A stretch of 54,155 nucleotides of DNA from an uncultured Oscillospiraceae bacterium. Its GTDB lineage: Bacteria; Bacillota; Clostridia; Oscillospirales; Oscillospiraceae. The notes under the pieces were generated by a model. That model was not told where the DNA came from, ran no database searches, and was given only the letters and a program-made list of their open reading frames with translations. Positions 47,796-54,155 of this stretch are shown here, in pieces; position 1 is the stretch's first letter; each line of letters begins with the position of its first letter. A program made the position numbers and the translations under genes. The stretch covers positions 1 to 54,155 of the forward strand of contig CAJUQD010000016.1 of the NCBI GenBank assembly GCA_910588105.1. The letters are read 5' to 3'.

Positions 47796-49754
47796 ATGGC
47801 AGAAGAACGCACCGAATTGAACGAAATGAACACCACCCAGACCGAGCACGAGTACGGCGCTTCGGAAATCCAGGTGCTGGAGGGGCTGGAGGCCGTGCGC
47901 AAGCGCCCGGGCATGTATATCGGCTCCACGTCGGCCTCGGGCCTGCACCATCTGGTGTACGAGATTGTGGACAACGCCATTGACGAGGCCCTGGCGGGCT
48001 ACTGCGACCACATCACCGTGGAGATTTTAGAGGACGACGCCATCCGGGTTACGGATAACGGCCGGGGCGTGCCGGTGGATATACAGGCCCAGACGGGGAA
48101 GCCCGCCCTGGAGGTGGTGTATACCGTTCTGCACGCCGGCGGTAAGTTCGGCGGCGGCGGATACAAGGTGTCCGGCGGCCTCCACGGCGTTGGAGGCAGC
48201 GTGGTCAACGCGCTGAGCCAGTGGATGGAGGTGCGGGTATACAAGAACGGGCAGATCTATGAGGTGAAGTTCTCCCGGGGGAATATCACCCAGGAAATGA
48301 CCGTCGTGGGGACCACCGACAAGACGGGTACGGAGGTGCTGTTCAAGCCGGACCCGGAGATGTTTGAGACTACCGTCTACGACTATGAAACCCTCCACCG
48401 CCGGATGCGGGAGCAGGCGTTTTTGAACGCCGGGGTGCGTATCCTGATGGCCGACCGCCGCCCGGGCCGGGAGGCGGAGGAATTCATGCACTACGAGGGG
48501 GGCATCCGGGAGTTTGTCACCTTCATCAACAAGAATAAGACGCCCCTCCACGACAGCGTGATCTACATGGCGGGCGCCAAGGACGATTCCATGGCGGAGA
48601 TCGCCATGCAGTACAGCGAGGACAGCTTTAATGAGATCATCGTGTCCTTCGCCAACAATGTCCACACCCCCGAGGGCGGTATGCACGAGGAGGGGCTGAA
48701 GCGGGCGCTCACCAATGTGCTCAATGCCTACGGTAAGAAGGCGGGCATATTCAAGGGGGAGGAGAAGGTGTCCGGCGATGACTGCCGGGAGGGCCTGACC
48801 TGCGTGATCTCGGTGAAGCTAACCGAGGCCCAGTTCGAGGGCCAGACCAAGGCGAAGCTTGGCAACAGCGAGATGCGCACCCTGGTCAACGCCGTAGTGA
48901 GCGACAAGCTGGAGCAGTTCCTGGACGAGAACCCCGGCGTGGGGAAGTCCATTCTGGAAAAGGCGCTGATGGCCAACCGGGCCCGGGAGGCCGCCCGCAA
49001 GGCCCGGGAGAACATCCGGCGCAAGAATGCCCTGGAGGGCTCCACCCTTCCTGGTAAGCTGTCCGACTGCAACGAGCGCGACCCAGCCCTCACCGAAATC
49101 TATATCGTGGAGGGCGACTCCGCAGGGGGCTCCGCCAAGCAGGGGAGGGACTCCCGTTTCCAGGCCATCCTGCCGCTCTGGGGCAAGATGCTCAACGTGG
49201 AGAAGGCCCGGGCGGACAAGATCTACGGCAACGACAAGCTCCAGCCGGTGATCACCGCCCTGGGCGCCGGCCTGGGGGAGGATTTTGACGAGTCCAAGCT
49301 GCGCTACCACAAGGTCATCATCATGGCGGACGCCGATGTGGACGGCTCCCACATCCGCACCCTGCTGCTCACCTTTTTCTTCCGCTTTATGCGCCCGCTC
49401 ATCGAGCGCGGCTACGTCTACGCGGCGGTGCCCCCCCTGTTCAAGCTGGTGCGGGGCAAAACCACCCGGGTGGCCTTCTCCGACGAGGAGCGGGACGCCA
49501 TCTCTGCCGAGATGCGCGGCGGCAACCCAAACGTGAAGGTGGATATCAGCCGCTTCAAGGGCTTGGGCGAGATGGACTATGAGGAGTTGTGGGAGACCAC
49601 CATGGATCCGGAGCGCCGCACCCTCAAGCGGATCACCATGGAGGACGCGGTCAAGGCGGACGCCATCTTCAACCTGCTCATGGGCGAGAAGGTGGAGCCC
49701 CGCCGGGCGTATATCGAGCAGAACGCCTTGAAGGCAGTCAATCTCGACTATTGA
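47796..49754 (+). CDS. gyrB: DNA gyrase subunit B
   Basis: A 652-residue ATPase subunit of gyrase. The GHKL site has YEIVDNAIDEALAG, VTDNGRGVPVD and GGLHGVGGSVVNALS (usual form VGASVVNALS). TOPRIM contains YIVEGDSAGGSAKQGRD and MADADVDGSHIRTLLL. AILPLWGKMLNVEKAR has Trp where most GyrBs have Arg (PLRGK). ATG at 47796 follows AAGCGGAGGAAC. gyrA starts 15 bases downstream. Confidence 0.97.
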   Translation: MAEERTELNEMNTTQTEHEYGASEIQVLEGLEAVRKRPGMYIGSTSASGLHHLVYEIVDNAIDEALAGYCDHITVEILEDDAIRVTDNGRGVPVDIQAQTGKPALEVVYTVLHAGGKFGGGGYKVSGGLHGVGGSVVNALSQWMEVRVYKNGQIYEVKFSRGNITQEMTVVGTTDKTGTEVLFKPDPEMFETTVYDYETLHRRMREQAFLNAGVRILMADRRPGREAEEFMHYEGGIREFVTFINKNKTPLHDSVIYMAGAKDDSMAEIAMQYSEDSFNEIIVSFANNVHTPEGGMHEEGLKRALTNVLNAYGKKAGIFKGEEKVSGDDCREGLTCVISVKLTEAQFEGQTKAKLGNSEMRTLVNAVVSDKLEQFLDENPGVGKSILEKALMANRAREAARKARENIRRKNALEGSTLPGKLSDCNERDPALTEIYIVEGDSAGGSAKQGRDSRFQAILPLWGKMLNVEKARADKIYGNDKLQPVITALGAGLGEDFDESKLRYHKVIIMADADVDGSHIRTLLLTFFFRFMRPLIERGYVYAAVPPLFKLVRGKTTRVAFSDEERDAISAEMRGGNPNVKVDISRFKGLGEMDYEELWETTMDPERRTLKRITMEDAVKADAIFNLLMGEKVEPRRAYIEQNALKAVNLDY

Positions 49755-49768
49755 GCAGGAGGACCTAA

Positions 49769-52267
49769 ATGGCTAAAAACGACGAATATATGACCAGGGA
49801 CATCTCTTTCCCCAACCAGAAGATTGTGGAGATCAACTTGGAGCACGAGATGGAAAACGCGTACATTGAGTACGCTATGTCGGTCATCAAGGGCCGGGCC
49901 CTGCCCGACGTGCGGGACGGGCTGAAGCCCGTCCACCGCCGCATTCTCTACTCCATGTACGACACAGGGCTCACCTCGGACAAGCCCTTCAAGAAGTCGG
50001 CCACCTGCGTGGGCGAGGTGCTGGGCAAGTACCACCCCCACGGCGATCAGTCCGTGTACGACGCCCTGGTCCGGCTGGCTCAGGACTTCTCCATGCGCTA
50101 TATGTTGGTGGACGGCCACGGAAACTTCGGCAGCGTGGACGGCGACCCCCCGGCGGCCTACCGTTATACCGAGGCCCGCATGTCCAGGCTGGCCAACGAG
50201 ATGCTCCGGGATATCGACAAGGACACCGTGGACTGGGACCCCAACTTTGACGAGTCCACCCAGGAGCCCCGGGTGCTGCCCTCCCGCTTCCCAAACCTTC
50301 TGGTGAACGGCTCCAGCGGCATCGCTGTGGGCATGACCACCAACATCCCGCCCCACAACCTGCGGGAGGTCATCGACGCGGTGATCTGCGTGCTGGACAA
50401 TGAAAACGCCACACTGGACGACCTGATGGAGCACATCAAGGGCCCAGATTTCCCAACCAGGGGCATCATCCTGGGCAGGTCCGGAATCCGGGCGGCCTAT
50501 GCCACCGGGCGGGGGCGCATCCAGGTCCGGGCCCGCACCGAGATGGAGGAGTTCGGCCAGGGCCGCACCCGCATCATCGTCACCGAACTGCCCTACCAGG
50601 TGAACAAGTCTCGGCTGGTGGAGAATATCGCCGACCAGGTAAAGGACAAGCGGCTGGAAGGGGTGTCCGGCCTGCGGGACGAATCCGACGGCAAGAAGGG
50701 AATGCGCATCGTCATCGAGCTGAAGAAGGACGCCAACCCCCAGGTGACCTTGAACCGCCTGTTCAGCCAGACCCAGATGCAGATCACTTTCGGCGTGATC
50801 CTGCTGGCCCTGGTGGACAACCAGATGCAGCCAAAAATCCTCACCCTGCGGCAGATTCTGGACGAGTATATCGCTTTCCAGGAGGAGGTTTTGACCCGGC
50901 GCACCCGTTTCGACCTGAAAAAGGCCCAGGAGCGTGCCCACCTGCTGGAGGGCCTGCTCATCGCCCAGGACAACATCGACGAGGTTATCAAAATCATCCG
51001 CTCCAGCTACGACAACGCCAAGGAGCGGCTGATGGAGCGCTTCGGCCTGGACGACGTCCAGGCCCAGGCCATCTGCGACATGCGCCTTATCGCCTTGCAG
51101 GGCCTGAACCGGGAGAAGCTGGAGGCGGAGTATAAGGAGCTGGAGGAGCGCATCGCGTACTTCAACTCCCTGCTGGCCGACGAGGGCAAGCTGCGTGGGG
51201 TGCTCAAGGACGAGCTGGTTGAGATCCGGGACAAGTATGGCGACGAGCGCAAGACCGAGATCGGCTTCATGGAGAACGATATCGACATTGAGGATCTGAT
51301 CGAGGAGGAGCAGTCCGTCTTTACCATGACGGCCAACGGCTACATCAAGCGCACCTCCGCCAGCGAGTACGCCGCCCAGGGCAAGGGAGGCGTAGGCCGA
51401 AAGGGTATGACCGCCCGGGAGGAGGACTATGTGAACACGGTGTTCACCGCCTCCACCCACGACTATATCCTGTTCTTTACCGACAAGGGGCGGGTGTTCC
51501 GCAAGAAGGGCTACCAGATCCCGGAGGCGGGGCGGACTGCCAAGGGCACCAGTATCGTCAACGTCCTCCAGGTGGAGGCGGGGGAGAAGGTGGCGGTGAT
51601 GATCCACACCCGGGACATCAGCGAGGGGGATGACCCCCGCTACCTGACCATGTTCACCCGGAAGGGCACCGTGAAGCGTCTGGACGCCTCGGCGCTCCGC
51701 AACCTGCGCAACAACGGCCTGCGGGTTATCACCCTGGAGGAGGGCGACGAGCTTATCGAGGTTCGGGAGACCGATGGGGAGCAGAATCTGCTCATCGCCA
51801 CCCACGGCGGCATGGCCGCCTGCTTCCCGGAGGGGGAGGTCCGTACCACCGGGCGCACCTCCATGGGCGTGCGGGGCATCAAGCTGCGGGAGGGCGACTA
51901 CGTGGTTGCCGCCGCCCGCGCCAAGCCGGGGAAGGCGGTTCTCACCATCACGGAAAACGGCTACGGCAAGCGCTCCCCGGTAGAGGACTACCGCATCACC
52001 GCCCGGGGGGCCTACGGCGTGAAGAACTATGGCCTTACCGACAAAACCGGGGCCGTGGTGGGGGTGAAGGTGGTGGACGGCAGTGAGGATCTGCTGCTGG
52101 TCACCCAGTCGGGTACCATCATCCGCACGGATGTGGACGCCATCCGCACCGTGGGCCGGGCCAGCCAGGGTGTAATCGTTATGCGCTTCAAGGACGAGGG
52201 GGACCGGGTGATCGCCCTGTCCCTGGCGGAAAAGGAGCCGGGGGAACCCTTTGAGGCAGAGGAATAA
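49769..52267 (+). CDS. gyrA: DNA gyrase subunit A
   Basis: An 832-residue breakage-reunion subunit. The catalytic Tyr is residue 133 in YRYTEARM. The quinolone-determining segment reads HPHGDQSVYD: residue 94, equivalent to E. coli Ser83, is Gln, and residue 95 (Ala84) is Ser; Asp98 (Asp87) is kept. The C-terminal beta-pinwheel repeats are present. The GyrA box, normally QRRGGKG, reads QGKGGVG (537-543). Position after gyrB makes GyrA more likely than ParC, despite the box. A terminator follows. Confidence 0.96.
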   Translation: MAKNDEYMTRDISFPNQKIVEINLEHEMENAYIEYAMSVIKGRALPDVRDGLKPVHRRILYSMYDTGLTSDKPFKKSATCVGEVLGKYHPHGDQSVYDALVRLAQDFSMRYMLVDGHGNFGSVDGDPPAAYRYTEARMSRLANEMLRDIDKDTVDWDPNFDESTQEPRVLPSRFPNLLVNGSSGIAVGMTTNIPPHNLREVIDAVICVLDNENATLDDLMEHIKGPDFPTRGIILGRSGIRAAYATGRGRIQVRARTEMEEFGQGRTRIIVTELPYQVNKSRLVENIADQVKDKRLEGVSGLRDESDGKKGMRIVIELKKDANPQVTLNRLFSQTQMQITFGVILLALVDNQMQPKILTLRQILDEYIAFQEEVLTRRTRFDLKKAQERAHLLEGLLIAQDNIDEVIKIIRSSYDNAKERLMERFGLDDVQAQAICDMRLIALQGLNREKLEAEYKELEERIAYFNSLLADEGKLRGVLKDELVEIRDKYGDERKTEIGFMENDIDIEDLIEEEQSVFTMTANGYIKRTSASEYAAQGKGGVGRKGMTAREEDYVNTVFTASTHDYILFFTDKGRVFRKKGYQIPEAGRTAKGTSIVNVLQVEAGEKVAVMIHTRDISEGDDPRYLTMFTRKGTVKRLDASALRNLRNNGLRVITLEEGDELIEVRETDGEQNLLIATHGGMAACFPEGEVRTTGRTSMGVRGIKLREGDYVVAAARAKPGKAVLTITENGYGKRSPVEDYRITARGAYGVKNYGLTDKTGAVVGVKVVDGSEDLLLVTQSGTIIRTDVDAIRTVGRASQGVIVMRFKDEGDRVIALSLAEKEPGEPFEAEE

Positions 52268-52271
52268 AAAG

Positions 52272-52304
52272 AAAGCGGACGGGCCCTTGGCCTGTCCGCT
52301 TTTT
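52272..52304 (+). terminator. Terminator after gyrA
   Basis: AAAGCGGAC...GTCCGCTTT stem with inner GGC/GCC pairs, followed by T5. It also faces the convergent XRE gene. Confidence 0.85.
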
Positions 52305-52314
52305 CAAACGGTGC

Positions 52315-52542
52315 CTAATCTTTGAACTCAAATAGTTTGTAAAGTGGGATGTTTAGAAACTTTGCAATCTCAATTAGCATATCAATACTGCAACCTGCGG
52401 CGGCAGTTTCAATCCTTTGAATGTGGTGTTGGCTCGTATCACAGCCTTCGGCCAATTCGGCTTGAGTCAGGCGCTGTTCTTTCCGATAGTGTAGGATATT
52501 TAACCCAATTTTTACCCAAACATCATAGTTTTTGATTTTCAT
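52315..52542 (-). CDS. XRE-family regulator (75 aa)
   Basis: A 75-residue single-domain HTH protein. NYDVWVKIGLNILHYRKEQRLTQAELAEG leads to the recognition helix CDTSQHHIQRIETAAAG, then LIEIAKFLNIPLYKLF. ATG at 52542 has AGGTGAT three bases upstream, the same ribosome-site form as the XRE and RHH genes at 31.3-31.4 kb. AT-rich relative to gyrA. It diverges from the RNase H gene. Confidence 0.88.
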   Translation of the reverse strand: MKIKNYDVWVKIGLNILHYRKEQRLTQAELAEGCDTSQHHIQRIETAAAGCSIDMLIEIAKFLNIPLYKLFEFKD

Positions 52543-52669
52543 GTTATCACCTGAAGTATATTCTACTTTGGCAACAACAAAATGATACGACTGGAGAAAT
52601 AATAAATACAACTTTTAAAGTTGCATATAAAATTTTATTATGCTAATATACCACCTATGGGGTGGTATC

Positions 52670-53332
52670 ATGGATTGGCTGAGAGAAAATGGATGGCAGA
52701 TTATTGGCATAATTCTGCTTTATTTTCTGTTTTTCGCATACATATCGGCGGCGGTTTGGGTAATGGGTCGGCGTTTTTGGCTGTTTGACCGGGGGAAGGC
52801 GGATAATATATTTGACTTTTTTGCCAATATCATGTATCCTTGGCGTTGGAGAAAAAGAAGGCGAGCGTATAAAAAGAGGAAGAGGAAGCAAAGCATGAAA
52901 ACAGTAACGTTATACACCGACGGCGCCTGTTCCGGCAACCCCGGCCCCGGGGGCTGGGGGGCCATCCTCATGTTCGGCGAACACAAAAAGGAGCTGAGCG
53001 GCGGCGAGAAAAGTACCACCAACAACCGCATGGAGCTCACTGCCGTCATCCGCGGCCTGGAGGCCTTGAAGGAGCCCTGCGTGGTGGAACTGTATTCCGA
53101 CTCCAAATACGTCATCGACGCCCTGCAAAAGGGCTGGGCCAAGGGCTGGCGGGCGCGGGGCTGGGTGAAGGCCGACAAGAAGCCCGCCCTCAACCCGGAC
53201 CTGTGGGAGCGGCTGCTGGAGCTGTGTGCCACCCACACCGTCAATCTCCATTGGGTCAAGGGCCACGCAGACAACCCGAACAACAACCGCTGCGACGAGC
53301 TGGCGGTGGGGGAGTGGCGGAAGCTGAAATAA
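52670..53332 (+). CDS. rnhA: Ribonuclease HI with N-terminal membrane segment
   Basis: One open frame of 220 residues. Residues 1-75 contain a membrane helix (about 9-32, WQIIGIILLYFLFFAYISAA within it), then a very basic stretch ending RKRRRAYKKRKRKQS. Residues 76-220 are a complete RNase HI: Asp in YTDGACSGNPGPGGW, Glu in NNRMELTAV, Asp in YSDSKYVID and Asp in NNRCDELAVG, plus the basic handle GWAKGWRARGW. RNase HI removes RNA from RNA-DNA hybrids. An internal ATG at 52895, preceded by GAGGAAG, could make the enzyme alone. The N-terminal part is AT-rich and the enzyme part GC-rich, so the join may be recent. Either a fusion or two overlapping products. Confidence 0.85.
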   Translation: MDWLRENGWQIIGIILLYFLFFAYISAAVWVMGRRFWLFDRGKADNIFDFFANIMYPWRWRKRRRAYKKRKRKQSMKTVTLYTDGACSGNPGPGGWGAILMFGEHKKELSGGEKSTTNNRMELTAVIRGLEALKEPCVVELYSDSKYVIDALQKGWAKGWRARGWVKADKKPALNPDLWERLLELCATHTVNLHWVKGHADNPNNNRCDELAVGEWRKLK

Positions 53333-53359
53333 AAAGCGCCGGGTCGCCCCGGCGCTTTT
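53332..53359. terminator. Bidirectional terminator between rnhA and the RHH gene
   Basis: AAAAGCGCCGGG pairs with CCCGGCGCTTTT across a short loop; A and T runs serve both strands. Confidence 0.85.
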
Positions 53360-53360
53360 C

Positions 53361-53519
53361 CTATCTCTCCTCCTCCCGCTCCAACTGTTCCAGATGATCA
53401 CGCAGGGCGAGGTTAATATAGCTGGAAACCGACCGGTCGTCATACTCGGCCAGTCCCTTGATTTTTTGATAGATGGGGTCGTCAAGCGTGATACTGATTC
53501 TGACTTTCAATGGTTTCAT
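53361..53519 (-). CDS. Ribbon-helix-helix protein (52 aa)
   Basis: A small gene with ATG at 53519 (AGGTGAT three bases upstream) and TAG ending at 53361. The strand KPLKVRISITLDDPIYQKI is followed by GLAEYDDRSVSSYINLALRDHL, the RHH pattern of CopG-like repressors, and a Glu/Arg tail. It is similar in size and layout to the RHH gene at 31413. It diverges from a 55-residue gene. Confidence 0.8.
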   Translation of the reverse strand: MKPLKVRISITLDDPIYQKIKGLAEYDDRSVSSYINLALRDHLEQLEREEER

Positions 53520-53561
53520 AACATCACCTGTTCAAATAATAGCATTTCGGTCAATATAATA

Positions 53562-53590
53562 TTGACAACTCATATTAGATAATATAAGAT
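53562..53590 (+). promoter_or_regulatory. Promoter of the 55-aa gene
   Basis: Perfect TTGACA (53562-53567), 17-nt spacer, TAAGAT (53585-53590). The very AT-rich divergent spacer has several near-palindromic ATATTAGATAATAT-like stretches, possibly RHH operators. Confidence 0.5.
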
Positions 53591-53606
53591 ATGACAGGGT
53601 GATACT

Positions 53607-53774
53607 ATGAATGAACTGGAATTTGACCAGGCTTTTTCCAATTTTTTGGATGACGCCCAGTATGAGCGGGCCACCGGGATGGTATTCGAGTTGGTCAGCA
53701 CCGCCTTTGCTGCCGGCTGGAAGGCGGCTATGGACTCTGATTTGAAGCATGTGATGGATGCCGCCGAGCGGTGA
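53607..53774 (+). CDS. Small acidic helical protein (55 aa)
   Basis: ATG at 53607 follows AGGGTGAT; TGA ends at 53774. The protein (MNELEFDQAFSNFLDDAQYE...) is acidic and predicted helical. I do not recognise it. Divergent arrangement with an RHH gene and the shared ribosome-site style suggest a mobile-element or antitoxin-type pair. A terminator follows. Confidence 0.65.
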   Translation: MNELEFDQAFSNFLDDAQYERATGMVFELVSTAFAAGWKAAMDSDLKHVMDAAER

Positions 53775-53779
53775 GAAGC

Positions 53780-53808
53780 AGCCCCTCCCAATTGGGAGGG
53801 GCTGTTCT
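53780..53808 (+). terminator. Terminator after the 55-aa gene
   Basis: AGCCCCTCCC pairs with GGGAGGGGCT across AATT, followed by GTTCTGTT. Confidence 0.75.
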
Positions 53809-53812
53809 GTTA

Positions 53813-53954
53813 CTCCTCTTTCGCGGTGCAGGCGATGTTCAGCTCGTCCAGTTGTCTCTGCTCCACAAAACATGGCGCGCCCTCGTCGCCGCAAGCTCCA
53901 TATCCCTCGCTTCCGCCTGCGGCGAAAGCTCGCTCATTTTGCTGCGGCTCCTCT
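53813..53954. repeat. Right-edge repeat, copy 1 (gene tail plus repeat E1)
   Basis: Nearly identical to 54014-54155, 201 bases further on. On the minus strand 53813-53880 encodes GAPCFVEQRQLDELNIAC then T-A-K-E-E-stop. This resembles the extreme C-terminus of aspartyl-tRNA synthetase (GAP-x-V...QL-x-EL). 53881-53956 is a repeat unit that aligns with 21405-21482. So the module is a repeat plus a gene end, as at 21.4 kb. Confidence 0.7.
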
Positions 53955-54013
53955 CCCCACAAAGCCTGGAGTACGGCTTTGCGGGGGCCCCGATGATGGG
54001 CGCTTGGTCAGTT

Positions 54014-54155
54014 CTCCTCTTTCGCGGTGCAGGCGATGTTCAGCTCGTCCAGCTGTCTTTGCTCCACAAAACATGGCGCGCCCTCGTCGCCGCAAGCTCC
54101 ATATCCCTCGCTTCCGCCTGCGGCGAAAGCTCGCTCATTTTGCTGCGGCTCCTCT
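54014..54155. repeat. Right-edge repeat, copy 2 (cut by window end)
   Basis: The same 142 bases as 53813-53954 with two differences seen (AGCT for AGTT, CTTTG for CTCTG). Its minus-strand tail ends ...AKEEN-stop. The intact source gene, possibly aspS, would lie to the right of the window on the minus strand. A 59-base spacer separates the two copies. Confidence 0.7.

Noticed and set aside
1..54155. CRISPR arrays, rRNA or tRNA genes, and insertion sequences.
   Set aside because: No regularly spaced repeats, rRNA or tRNA signatures, or transposase motifs were seen by eye; a covariance scan could still find a tRNA.

Overview
The window is a replication-origin region from a GC-rich, low-G+C-lineage-type (Firmicutes) chromosome. 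The order rpmH-rnpA-yidD-yidC-khpB on the left and dnaA-dnaN-rlbA-recF-remB-gyrB-gyrA on the right is the classic Bacillota origin layout. T-box control of ileS, RicT, DarA, DivIVA/SepF, split transketolase, HemZ and the Prp/L27 pair all point to Clostridia. The high GC content and the ECF sigma/membrane-protein pairs suggest an Oscillospiraceae-like gut anaerobe (Flavonifractor/Lawsonibacter type). That placement is inference; no 16S or tRNA gene was seen.

Layout. 0-4.2 kb: 5'-truncated prmA, then a T-box leader and ileS. 4.2-6.3 kb (minus): an ECF sigma factor overlapping a membrane protein with an anti-sigma-like cytoplasmic N-terminus and an extracytoplasmic serpin domain. 6.4-13.5 kb (minus): a long collinear run of DUF1538 transporter, tandem PII-like protein, mini-kinase, Nudix hydrolase, Orn/Lys/Arg decarboxylase-family enzyme, darA, holB and ricT. 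13.7-16.6 kb: galM and split transketolase. 17-21 kb (minus): miaB-mreD-mrdA. 21.5-28 kb: an FAD oxidoreductase diverging from a miaA-hfq-hlyD-yggS-sepF-divIVA operon that ends with an unannotated 52-residue membrane protein. 28-37 kb: gap, a lipoprotein, a ClC channel, a small XRE/RHH locus, obgE, a flavodoxin, rpmA-prp-rplU, hemZ and a metallo-hydrolase. 37.2-39.7 kb: an AT-rich, partly decayed cassette with a membrane-anchored XRE regulator, a secreted protein, an Ig-like protein and a V8-type protease. 39.9-52.3 kb: the origin core, with oriC between dnaA and dnaN. 52.3-54.2 kb: AT-rich XRE/RHH genes, an RNase HI carrying a membrane segment, and a tandem repeat at the right edge.

The main unusual signals are: the sigma/serpin signalling pair; two non-coding arrays of DnaA-box-like heptamers with the same spacing, 22-28 kb from oriC; a dispersed repeat bounded by TGTCACGC and CGCGCTT; a second repeat that sits next to duplicated 3' gene ends; the membrane-anchored XRE/secreted-protease cassette with two lesions; and the 52-residue protein behind divIVA.

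Limits: everything here is read by eye. Family assignments rest on remembered motifs, not on searches.
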